The notes beneath the pieces are model-generated. The model ran no database searches. It saw only the letters and a program-made list of their open reading frames with translations, and was not told the DNA's origin. A stretch of DNA of 64,000 bases from contig NC_057827.1 in NCBI RefSeq assembly GCF_910594005.1, positions 1,612,001-1,676,000 on the forward strand. Direction: 5' to 3'. This stretch comes from Cervus elaphus. Its lineage: Eukaryota; Chordata; Mammalia; Artiodactyla; Cervidae. Below, in pieces: positions 1-13,106 of this stretch. The position numbers and the translations under genes were made by a program. Positions within the stretch are counted from its first letter, which is position 1; every line of letters begins with the position of its first letter.

Positions 1-376
1 TGAGGCGGGAGACCAAGGGTCCCTTTCCACGTGCCACAGGAATCCTGGGACTCCTATCAAGTTTCACGAGGAGTCTGGCATTGTCTCCTTTGGAGGCACT
101 GATCTCCGCGTACCTCTGGAGTTTTCAAAGGATGTGAGGCCTCCGGTCGCCATGAGGTGGGGAACTAGGTCTTTCTCTGTGGTCTCCACAGGGGATTCAG
201 ACATCCTTTCATCTTGGGAGATGCAAGACGAGCCTGCATTCAAGTCACTGCAGGGATATCCGGCCTTATTTCGCGTCAGGGCATCGCGGTGTCCATTCCA
301 CTTGAGGCCGCAAAATTAGGGTCCCTCTCACATACCTAGAGCTGAGAGAAGCCTCCTCTTGAGGTGCTTGTGGTAA
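1..376. repeat. Monomer M1 (partial, 3' 376 bases)
   Basis: Enters the window within subrepeat 13 and ends at 'gtggtaa'. A private change is 'caaaattagg' where other monomers have 'caaaatcagg' or 'caaactcagg'. Confidence 0.9.
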
Positions 377-1172
377 GGTGGTATTCCTCTGGAGTCAAAG
401 CCAGGGACTAACCTCTCATCTCGAGTTGATTTTTGGTCCACGGTGCTCTTTCGTGTTGCTACAGTGACCTCAGGATCCCTCTAGCCTTGAAACAGTGTTC
501 TTGGGGTTTCTCTGGAGTGCCATCAAGGAAATCAAGGCTCCTTTCATGTGTGATGTGCAACACGGCATTGCTCTGCACGCAGCGCAGGGGAATCAGGCCT
601 CATCTCGCAGCGAGGGGGAAGTCTCATGGTTTTTCTCGAGTTGCGGTGGGAACCTGGGGTAAATTCTCGAGTTACGACGGGAATGGCCCTTCCACACACG
701 TTTTTGTTCAGCGACGTCAGGACTCCTGCCTAGTTGCGAGGGACAACTCGGGATTCTCCTCGAGGCTTGGCAGGGCAATTGGGACGCCTCTCCAGCTGAG
801 GCGGGAGACCAAGGGTCCCTTTCCATGTGCCACAGGAATCCTGGGACTCCTATCAAGTTTCACGAGGAGTCAGGTATCGTCTCCTTTGGAGGCACTGATC
901 TCCACGTACCTCTGGAGTTTTCAAAGGATGTGAGGCCTCCGGTCGCGATGAGGTGGGGAACTAGTTCTTTCTCTGTGGTCTCCACAGGGGATTCAGACAT
1001 CCTTTCATCTTGGGAGATGCAAGACGAGCCTGCATTCAAGTCACTGCAGGGATATCCGGCCTTATTTCGAGTCAGGGCATCGCAGTGTCCATTCCGCTTG
1101 AGGCCGCAAAATCAGGGTCCCTCTCACATAGGTAGAGCTGAGAGAAGCCTCCTCTTGAGGTGCTTGTGGTAA
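377..1172. repeat. Monomer M2 (796 bp)
   Basis: Has 'ggtaaattctcg' like M15, 13 monomers away, and the tail word 'cataggtagagc' otherwise seen in M21, M27 and M37. Confidence 0.9.
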
Positions 1173-1968
1173 GGTGGTATTCCTCTGGAGTCGAAGCCAG
1201 GGACTAACCTCTCATCTCGAGTTGATTTTTGGTCCACGGAGCTCTTTTGTGTTGCTACAGTGGCCTCAGGATCCCTCTAGCCTTGATACAGTGTTCCTGG
1301 GGTTTCTCTGGAGTGCCATCAAGGAAATCAAGGCTCCTTTCATGTTTGATGTGCAACACGGAATTGCTCTGCATGTACTGCAGGGGAATCGGGCTTCATT
1401 TTGCGGCGAGGGGCAAGTCTCATGGTTTTTCTCGAGTTGCGGCGGGAACCTGGGGTATATTCTCGAGTTACGACGGGGATGGCCCTTCCACCCACGTGTT
1501 TATTCAGTGACGTCAGGACTCCTGCCTAGTTGTGAGGGACAACTCGGGATTCTCCTCGAGGCTTGGCAGGGCAATTGGAACGCCTCTCCAGCTGAGGCGG
1601 GAGACCAAGGGTCCCTTTCCACGTGCCACAGGAATCCTGGGACTCCTATCAAGTTTCACGAGGAGTCAGGCATCGTCTCCTTTGGAGGCACTGATCTCCG
1701 GGTACCTCTGGAGTTTTCAAAGGATGTGAGGCCTCCGGTCGCGATGAGGTGGGGAAGTTGGGCTTTCTGTGTGGTCTCCACAGGGGATTCAGACAACCTT
1801 TCGTCTTGGGAGATGCAAGACGAGCCTGCATTCAAGTCACTGCAGGCCTATCCGGCCTTATTTCGAGTCAGGGCATTGCAGTGTCCATTCCACTTGAGGC
1901 CGCAAACTCAGGGTCCCTCTCACATACCTAGAGCTGAGAGAAGCCTCCTCTTGAGGTGCTTGTGGTAA
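1173..1968. repeat. Monomer M3, class p (796 bp)
   Basis: Class p markers are 'cattttgcggcgagggg' with 'ggcaag', 'ctccgggtacc', 'gacaacctttcg' and the palindrome tgacgtca at 1508-1515. Confidence 0.92.
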
Positions 1969-2764
1969 GGTGGTATTCCTCTGGAGTCGAAGCCAGGGAC
2001 TAACCTCTCATCTCGAGTTGATTTTTGGTCCACGGAGCTCTTTCGTTTTTCTACAGTGATCTCAGGATCCCTCTAGCCTTGAAACAGTGTTCTTGGGGTT
2101 TCTCAGGAGTGCCATCAAGGAAATCAAGGCTCCTTTCATGTGTGATGTGCAACACGGAATTCCTCTGCACGCAGTGCAGGGTAATCGGGTCAGATCTCGT
2201 GGCGAGTTGGAAGTCTCATGGTTTTTCTCGAGTTGCGGCGGGAACCTGGGGTATATTCTCGAGTTACAACGGTAATGGCCCTTCCACCCACGTGTTTATT
2301 CAGCGACGTCAGGACTCCTGCCTAGTTGCGAGGGACAACTCGGGATTCTCCTCGAGGCTTGGCAGGGCAATTGGGACGCCTCTCCAGCTGAGGTGGGAGA
2401 CCAAGGGTCCCTTTCCACGTGCCACAGGAATCCTGGTACTCCTATCAAGTTTCACGGGGAGTCAGGCATCGTCTCCTTTGGAGGCACTGATCTCCGCGTA
2501 CCACTGGAATTCTCAAAGGATATGAGGCCTCCGGTCGCGATGAGGTGGGGAAGTAGGTCTTTCTCTGTGGTCTCCACAGGGGATTCAGTCATCCTTTCGT
2601 CTTGGGAGATGCAAGACGAGCCTGCATTCAAGTCACTGCAGGGATATCCGGCCTTATTTCGAGTCAGGGTATCGCGGTGTCCATTCAACTTGAGGCCACA
2701 AACTCAGGCTCCCTCTCACATACCTAGAGCTGAGAAAAGCCTCCTCTTGAGATACTTGTGGTAA
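1969..2764. repeat. Monomer M4, class q (796 bp)
   Basis: Class q markers are 'gggtcagatctcgtgg' (creating AGATCT), 'cgagttggaag', 'ggatatgagg' and 'tcaggctccc'. 'gagatacttg' near the end is private. Confidence 0.92.
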
Positions 2765-3559
2765 GGTGGTATTCCTCTGGAGTCGAAGCCAGGGACTAAC
2801 CTCTCATCTCGAGTTGATTTTTGGTCCACAGAGCTCTTTCGTGTGGCTACAGTGACCTCAGGATCCCTCTAGCCTTGAAACAGTGTTCTTGGGGTTTCTC
2901 TGGAGTGCCATCAAGGAAATCAAGGCTCCTTTCATGTGTGATGTGCAACACGGAATGGCTCTGCACGCAGTGCAGGGGAATCTGGCCTCATCTCGCGGCG
3001 AGGGGGAAGTCTCATGGTTTTTCTCGAGTTTCGGAGGGAACCTGGGGTATATTCTGGAGTTACGACGGGGATGCCCTTCCACACACGTATTTGTTCAGCG
3101 ACGTCAGGACTCCTGCCTATTTGCGAGGGCCAACTCGGGATTCTCCTCGAGGCTTGGCAGGGCAATTGGGACGCCTCTCCAGCTGAGGCGGGAGACCAAG
3201 GGTCCCTTTCCACGTGCCACAGGAATCCTGGGACTCCTATCAAGTTTCACGAGGAGTCAGGCATCGTTTCCTTTGGAGGCACTTATATCCGCGTACCTCT
3301 GGAGTTTTCAAAGGATGTGAGGCCTCCGGTCACCATTAGGTGGGGAACTAGGTGGATCTCTGTGGTCTCCAAAGGGGATTCAGACATCCTTTCGTCTTGG
3401 CAGATGCAAAACGCGCCTGCATTCAAGGCACTGCAGGGATATCCGGCCTTATTTCGAGTCAGGGCATCACGGTGTCCATTCCACTTGAGGCCGCAAACCC
3501 AGGGTACCTTTCACAAACCTAGAGCTGAGAGAAGCCTCCTCTTGAGGTGCTTGTGGTAA
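2765..3559. repeat. Monomer M5, class r (795 bp)
   Basis: One G is missing in 'ggatgcccttcc', and it has 'tatttgcgagggcc'. The second half is unusually diverged ('cttatatccg', 'caccattagg', 'gtggatctctg'). Confidence 0.92.
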
Positions 3560-4355
3560 GGTGGTATTCCTCTGGAGTCGAAGCCAGGGACTAACCTCTC
3601 ATCTCGAGTTGATTTTTGGTCCACGGAGCTCTTTCGTGTTACTACAGTGACCTCAGGATCCCTCTAGCCTGGAAACAGTGTTCTTGGGGTTTCTCTGGAG
3701 TGCCATCAAGGAAATCAAGGCTCCTTTCATGTGTGATGTGCAACACGGAATTGCTCTGCACGCATTGCTGGGGAATCGGGCCTCATCTCGCGGCGAGGGG
3801 GAAGTCTCATGGTTTTTCTCGAGTTGCGGCGGGAACCTGGGGTATATTCTCGAGTTACGACGGGGATGGCCCTTCCACCCACGTGTTTATTCAGCGACGT
3901 CAGGGCTCTTGCCTCGTTGCAAGGAACAATTCGGGATTCTCCTCGAGGATTAGCAGGGCAATTGAGACGACTCTCCAGCTGAGGCGGGAGACCAAGGGTC
4001 CCTTTCCACGTGCCACAGGAATCCTGGGACTCCTATCCAGTTTCACGAGGTGTCAGGCATCGTTTCCTTTGAAGGCACTGATCTCCGCGTACCTCTGGAG
4101 TTTTCAAAGGATGTGAGGCCTCTGGTCGCGATGAGGTGGGGAACTAGGTCTTTCTCTGTGGTCTCCACAGGGGATTCAGACATCCTTTCATCTTGGGAGA
4201 TGCAAGACGAGCCTGCATTCAAGTCACTGCAGGGATATCCGGCCTTATTTCGCGTCAGGGCATCGCACAGTCCATTCCACTTGAGGCCGCAAAATCAGGG
4301 TCCCTCTCACATACCTAGAGCTGAGAGAAGCCTCCTCTTGAGGTGCTTGTGGTAA
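3560..4355. repeat. Monomer M6 (796 bp)
   Basis: Private changes are 'cgcattgctgggg', 'gaggattagcagg' and 'cgaggtgtcagg'. The tail has 'gcacagtcc'. Confidence 0.9.
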
Positions 4356-5151
4356 GGTGGTATTCCTCTGGAGTCAAAGCCACGGACTAACCTCTCATCT
4401 CGAGTTGATTTTTGGTCCACGGTGCTCTTTCGTGTTGCTACAGTGACCTCAGGATCCCTCTAGCCTTGAAACAGTGTTCTTGGGGTTTCTCTGGAGTGCC
4501 ATCAAGGAAATCAAGGCTCCTTTCATGTTTGATGTGCAACACGGAATTGCTCTGCATGTACTGCAGGGGAATCGGGCTTCATTTTGCGGCGAGGGGCAAG
4601 TCTCATGGTTTTTCTCGAGTTGCGGCGGGAACCTGGGGTATATTCTCGAGTTACGACGGGGATGGCCCTTCCACCCACGTGTTTATTCAGTGACGTCAGG
4701 ACTCCTGCCTAGTTGTGAGGGACAACTCGGGATTCTCCTCGAGGCTTGGCAGGGCAATTGGAACGCCTCTCCAGCTGAGGCGGGAGACCAAGGGTCCCTT
4801 TCCACGTGCCACAGGAATCCTGGGACTCCTATCAAGTTTCACGAGGAGTCAGGCATCGTCTCCTTTGGAGGCACTGATCTCCGGGTACCTCTGGAGTTTT
4901 CAAAGGATGTGAGGCCTCCGGTCGCGATGAGGTGGAGAAGTTGGGCTTTCTGTGTGGTCTCCACAGGGGATTCAGACAACCTTTCGTCTTGGGAGATGCA
5001 AGACGAGCCTGCATTCAAGTCACTGCAGGGATATCCGGCCTTATTTCGAGTCAGGGCATCGCAGCGTCCATTCCACTTGAGGCCGCAAAATCAGGGTCCC
5101 TCTCACATACCTAGAGCTGAGAGAAGCCTCCTCTTGAGGTGCTTGTGGTAA
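4356..5151. repeat. Monomer M7, class p (796 bp)
   Basis: Starts with 'gtcaaagccacgg', shared with M19. Has p markers and tgacgtca at 4691-4698. Confidence 0.92.
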
Positions 5152-5947
5152 GGTGGTATTCCTCTGGAGTCGAAGCCAGGGACTAACCTCTCATTTCGAG
5201 TTGATTCTTGGTCCACGGAGCTCTTTCGTGTGGCTACAGTGACCTCAGGATCCCTCTAGCCTTGAAACAGTGTTCTTGGGGTTTCTCTGGAGTGCCATCA
5301 AGGAAATCAAGGCTCCTTTCCTGTTTGATGTGCAACACGGAATTGCTCTGCATGTACTGCAGGGGAATCGGGCCTCATCTCGCGGCAAGGCGGAGGTCTC
5401 ATGGTTTTTCTCGGGTTACGGCGGGAACCTGCGGTATATTCTCGAGTTACGACAGGGATGGCCCTTCCACCCACGTGTTTATTCAGCGACGTCAGGACTC
5501 CTGCCTAGTTGCGAGGGACAACTCGGGATTATCCTCGAGGCTTGGCAGGGCAATTGGGACGCCTCTCCAGCTGAGGCGGGAGACCAAGGGTCCCTTTCCA
5601 GGTGCCACAGAAATCCTGGGACTCCTATCAAGTTTCACGAGGAGTCAAGCATCGTCTCCTTTGAAGGCACTGATCTGCCCGTACCTCTGGAGTTTTCAAA
5701 GGATGTGAGGCTTCTGGTCGCAATGAGGTGGGGAACTAGGTCTTTTTCTGTGGTCTCCACAGGGGATTCAGACATCCTTTCATCTTGGGAGATGCAAGAC
5801 GAGCCTGCATTCAAGTCACTGCAGGGATATCCGGCCTTATTTCGCGTCAGGGCATCACAGTGTCCATTCCACTTGCGGCCGCAAACTCAGGGTCCCTCTC
5901 ACATACCTAGAGCTGAGAGAAGCCTCCTCTTGAGGTGCTTGTGGTAA
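5152..5947. repeat. Monomer M8, class s (796 bp)
   Basis: Class s markers are 'cggcaaggcggagg', 'cgggttacggcgg', 'gatctgcccgta' and 'gaggcttctggtcgc'. Contains a NotI site, gcggccgc, at 5875-5882. Confidence 0.92.
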
Positions 5948-6743
5948 GGTGGTATTCCTCTGGAGTCGAAGCCAGGGACTAACCTCTCATTTCGAGTTGA
6001 TTCTTGGTCCACGGAGCTCTTTCGTGTGGCTACAGTGACCTCAGGATCCCTCTAGCCTTGAAACAGTGTTCTTGGGGTTTCTCTGGAGTGCCATCAAGGA
6101 AATCAAGGCTCCTTTCATGTTTGATGTGCAACACGGAATTGCTCTGCATGTACTGCAGGGGAATCGGGCTTCATTTTGCGGCGAGGGGCAAGTCTCATGG
6201 TTTTTCTCGAGTTGCGGCGGGAACCTGGGGTATATTCTCGAGTTACGACGGGGATGGCCCTTCCACCCACGTGTTTATTCAGTGACGTCAGGACTCCTGC
6301 CTAGTTGTGAGGGACAACTCGGGAATCTCCTCGAGGCTTGGCAGGGCAATTGGAACGCCTCTCCAGCTGAGGCGGGAGACCAAGGGTCCCTTTCCACGTG
6401 CCACAGGAATCCTGGGACTCCTATCAAGTTTCACGAGGAGTCAGGCATCGTCTCCTTTGGAGGCACTGATCTCCGGGTACCTCTGGAGTTTTCAAAGGAT
6501 GTGAGGCCTCCGGTCGCGATGAGGTGGAGAAGTTGGGCTTTCTGTGTGGTCTCCAAAGGGGATTCAGGCAACCTTTCGTCTTGGGAGATGCAAGACGAGC
6601 CTGCATTCAAGTCACTGCAGGGATATCCGGCCTTATTTCGCGTCAAAGCATCGCAGTGTCCATTCAACTTGAGGCCGCAAAATCAGGGTCCCTCTCACAT
6701 ACCTAGAGCTGAGAGAAGCCTCCTCTTGAGGTGCTTGTGGTAA
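5948..6743. repeat. Monomer M9, class p (796 bp)
   Basis: Has p markers, tgacgtca at 6283-6290, and 'cgtcaaagcatcg', shared only with M19. Confidence 0.92.
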
Positions 6744-7539
6744 GGTGGTATTCCTCTGGAGTCGAAGCCAGGGACTAACCTCTCATCTCGAGTTGATTTT
6801 TGGTCCACGGAGCTCTTTCGTGTTTCTACAGTGATCTCAGGATCCCTCTAGCCTTGAAACAGTGTTCTTGGGGTTTCTCTGGAGTGCCATCAAGGAAATC
6901 AAGGCTCCTTTCATGTGTGATGTGCAACACGGAATTCCTCTGCACGCAGTGCAGGGTAATCGGGTCAGATCTCGTGGCGAGTTGGAAGTCTCATGGTTTT
7001 TCTCGAGTTGCGGCGGGAACCTGGGGTATATTCTCGAGTTACAACGGTAATGGCCCTTCCACCCACGTGTTTATTCAGCGACGTCAGGACTCCTGCCTAG
7101 TTGCGAGGGACAACTCGGGATTCTCCTCGAGGCTTGGCAGGGCAATTGGGACGCCTCTCCAGCTGAGGTGGGAGACCAAGGGTCCCTTTCCACGTGCCAC
7201 AGAAATCCTGGTACTCCTATCAAGTTTCACGGGGAGTCAGGCATCGTCTCCTTTGGAGGCACTGATCTCCGCGTACCACTGGAGTTCTCAAAGGATATGA
7301 GGCCTCCGGTCGCGATGAGGTGGGGAAGTAGGTCTTTCTCTGTGGTCTCCACAGGGGATTCAGTCATCCTTTCGTCTTGCGAGATGCAAGACGAGCCTGC
7401 ATTCAAGTCACTGCAGGGATATCCGGCCTTATTTCGAGTCAGGGTATCGCGGTGTCCATTCAACTTGAGGCCACAAACTCAGGCTCCCTCTCACATACCT
7501 AGAGCTGAGAAAAGCCTCCTCTTGAGATGCTTGTGGTAA
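6744..7539. repeat. Monomer M10, class q (796 bp)
   Basis: Near copy of M4 and M20, with the AGATCT change. 'tcttgcgagatgc' is shared with M15. Confidence 0.92.
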
Positions 7540-8334
7540 GGTGGTATTCCTCTGGAGTCGAAGCCAGGGACTAACCTCTCATCTCGAGTTGATTTTTGGT
7601 CCACAGAGCTCTTTCGTGTGGCTACAGTGACCTCAGGATCCCTCTAGCCTTGAAACAGTGTTCTTGGGGTTTCTCTGGAGTGCCATCAAGGAAATCAAGG
7701 CTCCTTTCATGTGTGATGTGCAACACGGAATGGCTCTGCACGCAGTGCAGGGGAATCTGGCCTCATCTCGCGGCGAGGGGGAAGTCTCATGGTTTTTCTC
7801 GAGTCGCGGCGGGAACCTGTGGTATATTCTGGAGTTACGACGGGGATGCCCTTCCACACACGTATTTGTTCAGCGACGTCAGGACTCCTGCCTATTTGCG
7901 AGGGCCAACTCGGGATTCTCCTCGAGGCTTGGCAGGGCAATTGGGACGCCTCTCCAGCTGAGGCGGGAGACCAATTGTCCCTTTCCACGTGCCACAGGAA
8001 TCCTGGGACTCCTATCAAGTTTCACGAGGAGTCAGGCATCTTCTCCTTTGGAGGCACTGATCTCCGCATACCTCTGGAGTTTTCAAAGGATGTGAGGCCT
8101 CCGGTCGCGATGAGGTGGGGAACTAGGTCTTTCTCTGTGTTCTCCACAGGGGATTCAGACATCCTTTCATCTTGGGAGATGCAAGACGAGCCTGCATTCA
8201 AGTCACTGCAGGGATATCCGGCCTTATTTCGCGTCAGGGCATCGCACAGTCCATTCCACTTGAGGCCGCAAAATCAGGGTCCCTCTCACATACCTAGAGC
8301 TGAGAGAAGCCTCCTCTTGAGGTGCTTGTGGTAA
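7540..8334. repeat. Monomer M11, r front with f-like back (795 bp)
   Basis: The front is class r with the 'gatgccc' deletion. The back has 'ccaattgtccc', 'catcttctcc' and 'ccgcatacc' as in M45, M66 and M78, and the tail has 'gcacagtcc'. Confidence 0.88.
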
Positions 8335-9128
8335 GGTGGTATTCCTCTGGAGTCGAAGCCAGGGACTAACCTCTCATTTCGAGTTGATTTTTGGTCCACG
8401 GAGCTCTTTCGTGTTGCTACAGTGACCTCAGGATTCCGCTAGCCTTGAAACAGTGTTCTTGGGGTTTCTCTGGAGTGCCATCAAGGAAATCAAGGCTCCT
8501 TTCATGTGTGATGTGCAACACGGAATTGCTCTGTACGCAGTGCAGGGTATCGGGCTTCATTTTGCGGCGAGGGGGAAGTCTCATGGTTTTTCTCGAGTTG
8601 CGATGGGAACCTGGGGTATATTCTCGAGTTACGACGGGGATGGCCCTTCCACCCACGTGTTTGTTCAGCGACGTCAGACTCCTGCCTAGTTGCGAGGGAC
8701 AACTCGGGATTCTCCTCGAGGCTTGGCATGGCAATTGGGACGCCTCTCCAGCTGAGGCGGGAGACCAAGGGTCCCTTTCCACGTGCCACAGGAATCCTGG
8801 GACTCCTATCAAGTTTCACGAGGAGTCAGGCATTGTCTCCTTTGAAGGCACTGATCTCCGCTTACCTCTGAAGTTTTCAAAGGATGTGAGGCCTACGGTC
8901 GCCATGAGGTGGAAAACTATGTCTTTCTCTGCGGTCTCCACAGGGGATTCAGACATCCTTTCATCTTGGGAGATGCAAGACGAGCCTGCATTCAAGTCAC
9001 TGCAGGGATATCCGGCCTTATTTCCCGTCAGGGCATCGCAGCGTCCATTCCACTTGAGGCCACAAAATCAGGGTCCCTCTCACATACCTAGAGCTGAGAG
9101 AAGCCTCCTCTTGAGGTGCTTGTGGTAA
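8335..9128. repeat. Monomer M12, 794-bp class
   Basis: The two 1-bp losses typical of this class: 'cagggtatcggg' and 'gacgtcagactcc'. Also 'ggattccgctagcc' as in class l, and 'cttacctctgaag'. Confidence 0.92.
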
Positions 9129-9924
9129 GGTGGTATTCCTCTGGAGTCGAAGCCAGGGACTAACCTCTCATTTCGAGTTGATTCTTGGTCCACGGAGCTC
9201 TTTCGTGTTGCTACAGTGACCTCAGGATCCCTCTAGCCTTGAAACAGTGTTCTTGGGGTTTCTCTGGAGTGCCATCAAGGAAATCAAGGCTCCTTTCCTG
9301 TTTGATGTGCAACACGGAATTGCTCTGCATGTACTGCAGGGGAATCGGGCCTCATCTCGCGGCAAGGCGGAGGTCTCATGGTTTTTCTCGGGTTACGGCG
9401 GGAACCTGCGGTATATTCTCGAGTTACGACGGGGATGGCCCTTCCACCCACGTGTTTATTCAGCGACGTCAGGACTCCTGCCTAGTTGCGAGGGACAACT
9501 CGGGATTATCCTCGAGGCTTGGCAGGGCAATTGGGACGCCTCTCCAGCTGAGGCGGGAGACCAAGGGTCCCTTTCCAGGTGCCACAGAAATCCTGGGACT
9601 CCTATCAAGTTTCACGAGGAGTCAAGCATCGTCTCCTTTGAAGGCACTGATCTGCCCGTAACTCTAGAGTTTTCAAAGGATGTGAGGCTTCTGGTCGCAA
9701 TGAGGTGGGGAACTAGGTCTTTTTCTGTGGTCTCCACAGGGGATTCAGACATCCTTTCATCTTGGGAGATGCAAGACGAGCCTGCATTCAAGTCACTGCA
9801 GGGATATCCGGCCTTATTTCGCGTCAGGGCATCACAGTGTCCATTCCACTTGCGGCCGCAAACTCAGGGTCCCTCTCACATACCTAGAGCTGAGAGAAGC
9901 CTCCTCTTGAGGTGCTTGTGGTAA
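9129..9924. repeat. Monomer M13, class s (796 bp)
   Basis: Near copy of M8, 3,977 bases downstream. NotI site at 9852-9859; private 'gtaactctagag'. Confidence 0.92.
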
Positions 9925-10720
9925 GGTGGTATTCCTCTGGAGTCGAAGCCAGGGACTAACCTCTCATTTCGAGTTGATTCTTGGTCCACGGAGCTCTTTC
10001 GTGTGGCTACAGTGACCTCAGGATCCCTCTAGCCTTGAAACAGTGTTCTTGGGGTTTCTCTGGAGTGCCATCAAGGAAATCAAGGCTCCTTTCATGTTTG
10101 ATGTGCAACACGGAATTGCTCTGCATGTATTGCAGGGGAATCGGGCCTCACCTCGCGGCGAGGGGGAAGTCTCATGGTTTTTCTCGAGTTGCGGCGGGAA
10201 CCTGGGGTATATTCTCGAGTTACAACGGGGATGGCCCTTCCACCCACGTGTTTATTCAGCGACGTCAGGACTCCTGCCTAGTTGCGAGGGACAACTCGGG
10301 ATTCTCCTCGAGGCTTGGCAGGGCAATTGGAACGCCTCTCCAGCTGAGGCGGGAGACCAAGGGTCCCTTTCCACGTGCCACAGGAATCCTGGGACTCCTA
10401 TCAAGTTTCACGAGGAGTCAGGCATCGTCTCCTTTGGAGGCACTGATCTCAGCGTACCTCTGGAGTTTTCAAAGGATGTGAGGCCTCCGGTCGCGATGAG
10501 GTGGGGAAGTTGGGCTTTCTGTGTGGTCTCCACAGGGGATTCAGACAACCTTTCGTCTTGGGAGATGCAAGACAAGCCTGCATTCAACTCAATGCAGGGA
10601 TATCCGGCCTTATTTCGCGTCAGGGCATCGCACAGTCCATTCCACTTGAGGCCGCAAAATCAGGGTCCCTCTCACATACCTAGAGCTGAGAGAAGCCTCC
10701 TCTTGAGGTGCTTGTGGTAA
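9925..10720. repeat. Monomer M14, class c (796 bp)
   Basis: Has 'cacctcgcggcg', 'gatctcagcgtacc' and 'gacaacctttcg' like M63 and M75. 'caactcaatgcagg' is private. Confidence 0.9.
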
Positions 10721-11516
10721 GGTGGTATTCCTCTGGAGTCGAAGCCAGGGACTAACCTCTCATCTCGAGTTGATTTTTGGTCCACGGTGCTCTTTCGTGT
10801 TGCTACAGTGACCTCAGGATCCCTCTAGCCTTGAAACAGTGTTCTTGGGGTTTCTCTGGAGTGCCATCAAGGAAATCAAGGCTCCTTTCATGTGTGATGT
10901 GCAACACGGAATTGCTCTGCACGCAGTGCAGGGGAATTAGGCCTCATCTGGCAGCGAGGGGGAAGTCTCATGGTTTTTCTCGAGTTGCGGCGGGAACCTG
11001 GGGTAAATTCTCGAGTTACGACGGGAATGGCCCTTCCACACACGTTTTTGTTCAGCGACGTCAGGACTCCTGCCTAGTTGCGAGGGACAACTCGGGATTC
11101 TCCTCGAGGCTTGGCAGGGCAATTGGGACGCCTCTGCAGCTGAGGCGGGAGACCAAGGGTCCCTTTCCACGTTTCACAGGAATCCTGGGACTCCTATCAA
11201 GTTTCACGAGGAGTCAGGCATCGTTTCCTTTGAAGGCACTGATCTCCGCGTACCTCTGGAGTTTTCAAAGGATGTGAGGCCTCCGGTCGCGATGAGGTGG
11301 GGAAGTAGGTCTTTCTCTGTGGTCTCCACAGGGGATTCAGTCATCCTTTCGTCTTGCGAGATGCAAGACGAGCCTGCATTCAAGTCACGGCAGGGATATC
11401 CAGCCTTATTTCGAGTCAGGGCATCGCGGTGTCCATTCCACTTGAGGCCGCAAACTCAGGGTCCCTCTCACATACCTAGAGCTGAGAGAAGCCTCCTCTT
11501 GAGGTGCTTGTGGTAA
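10721..11516. repeat. Monomer M15 (796 bp)
   Basis: Shares 'ggtaaattctcg' with M2. Private: 'cacgtttcacagg' and 'gtcacggcagg', which loses PstI. Confidence 0.9.
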
Positions 11517-12312
11517 GGTGGTATTCCTCTGGAGTTGAAGCCAGGGACTAACCTCTCATCTCGAGTTGATTTTTGGTCCACGGAGCTCTTTAGTGTTGCT
11601 ACAGTGACCTCAGGATCCCTCTAGCCTTGAAACAGTGTTCTTGGGGTTTCTCTGGAGTGCCATCAAGGAAATCAAGGCTCCTTTCATGTGTGATGTGCAA
11701 CACGGAATAGATCTGCACGCAGTGCAGGGGAATCTGGCCTCATCTCGCGGCGAGGGGGAAGTCTCATGGTTTTTCTCGAGTTGCGGCGGGTACCTGGGGT
11801 ATATTCTCGAGTTACTAAGGGGATGGCCCTTCCACCCACGTGTTTGTTCAGCGATGTCAGGACTCCTGCCTAGTTGTGAGGGACAACTCTGGATTCTCCT
11901 CGAGGCTTGCCAAGGCAATTGGGACGCCTCTCCAGCTGAGGCGGGAGACCAAGGGTCCCTTTCCACGTGCCACAGGAATCCTGGGACTCCTAAGAAGTTT
12001 CACGAGGAGTCAGGCATCGTCTCCTTTGGAGGCACTGATCTCCGCGTACCTCTGGAGTTTTCAAAGGATGTGAGGCCTCCGGTCGCGATGAGGTGGGGAA
12101 CTAGGTCTTTCTCTGTGGTCTCCAGAGGGGATTCAGACATCCTTTCTTCTTGGGAGATGCAAGACGAGCCTGCATTCAAGTCACTGCAGGGATATCCGGC
12201 CTTATTTCGAGTCAGGGCATCGCGGTGTCCATTCCACTTGAGGCCGCAAACTCAGGGTCCTTCTCACATACCTAGAGCTGAGAGAAGCCTCCTTTTGAGG
12301 TGCTTGTGGTAA
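11517..12312. repeat. Monomer M16 (796 bp)
   Basis: Private changes are 'ctttagtgttgc', 'ggaatagatctgc', 'gttactaagggg' and 'cctaagaagttt'. No close partner in the window. Confidence 0.9.
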
Positions 12313-13106
12313 GGTGGTATTCCTCTGGAGTCGAAGCCAGTGACTAACCTCTCATCTCGAGTTGATTTTGGTCCACGGAGCTCTTTCGTGTTGCTACAGT
12401 GACCTCAGGATCCCTCGAGCCTTGAAACAGTGTTCTTGGGGTTTCTCTGGAGTGCCATTAAGGAAATCAAGGCTCCTTTCATGTTTGATGTGCAACACGG
12501 AATTGCTCTGCACGCAGTGCAGAGGAATCGGGCCTCATCTCGCGGCGAGGGGGAAGTCTCATGGTTTCTCTCGAGTTGCGGAGGGAACCTGGGGTATATT
12601 CTCGAGTTACGACAGGGATGGCCCTTCCACCCACGTGTTTGTTCAGCGACGTTAGGACTCCTGCCTAGTTGCGAGGGACAACGCGGGATTCTCCTCGAGG
12701 CTTGGCAGGGCAATTGGGACGCCTCTCCAGCTGAGGCGGGAGACCAAGGGTCCCTTTCCACGTGCCACAGGAATCCTGGGACTCCTATCAAGTTTCACGA
12801 GGAGTCAGGCATCGTCTCTTTGGAAGCACTGATCTCCACGTACCTCTGCAGTTTTCAAAGGATGTGAGGCCTCCGGTCGCGATGAGGTGGGGAACTAGGT
12901 CTTTCTCTGCGGTCTCCACAGGGGATTCAGACATCCTTTCGTCTTGGGAGATGTAAGACGAGCCTGCATTCAAGTCACTGCAATGATATCCGGCCTTATT
13001 TCGCGTCAGGGCATCGCGGTGTCCATTCCACTTGAGGCCGCAAACTCAGGGTCCCTGTCACATAGCTAGAGCTGAGAGAAGCCTCCTCTTGAGGTGCTTG
13101 TGGTAA
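12313..13106. repeat. Monomer M17 (794 bp, independent deletions)
   Basis: Loses one T in 'gttgattttggtcc' and one base in 'gtctctttggaagc', so it is not part of the main 794-bp class. 'gatgtaagacg' and 'tgcaatgatatcc' are private. Confidence 0.9.

Larger units (their letters stand above)
1173..3559. repeat. Left-domain p-q-r trimer, copy 1
   Basis: M3 (p), M4 (q) and M5 (r). The same three variants recur in the same order at 5948-8334 and from 13903, at spacings of 4,775 and 7,955 bases. Confidence 0.8.
5948..8334. repeat. Left-domain p-q-r trimer, copy 2
   Basis: M9 (p), M10 (q) and M11 (r front). The second half of M11 carries 'ccaattgtccc' and 'catcttctcc', markers otherwise typical of right-domain class f. 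Confidence 0.78.

Noticed and set aside
12313..13106. M17 and M33 as members of the 794-bp lineage
   Set aside because: Their length comes from different single-base losses, so the shared length is a coincidence.
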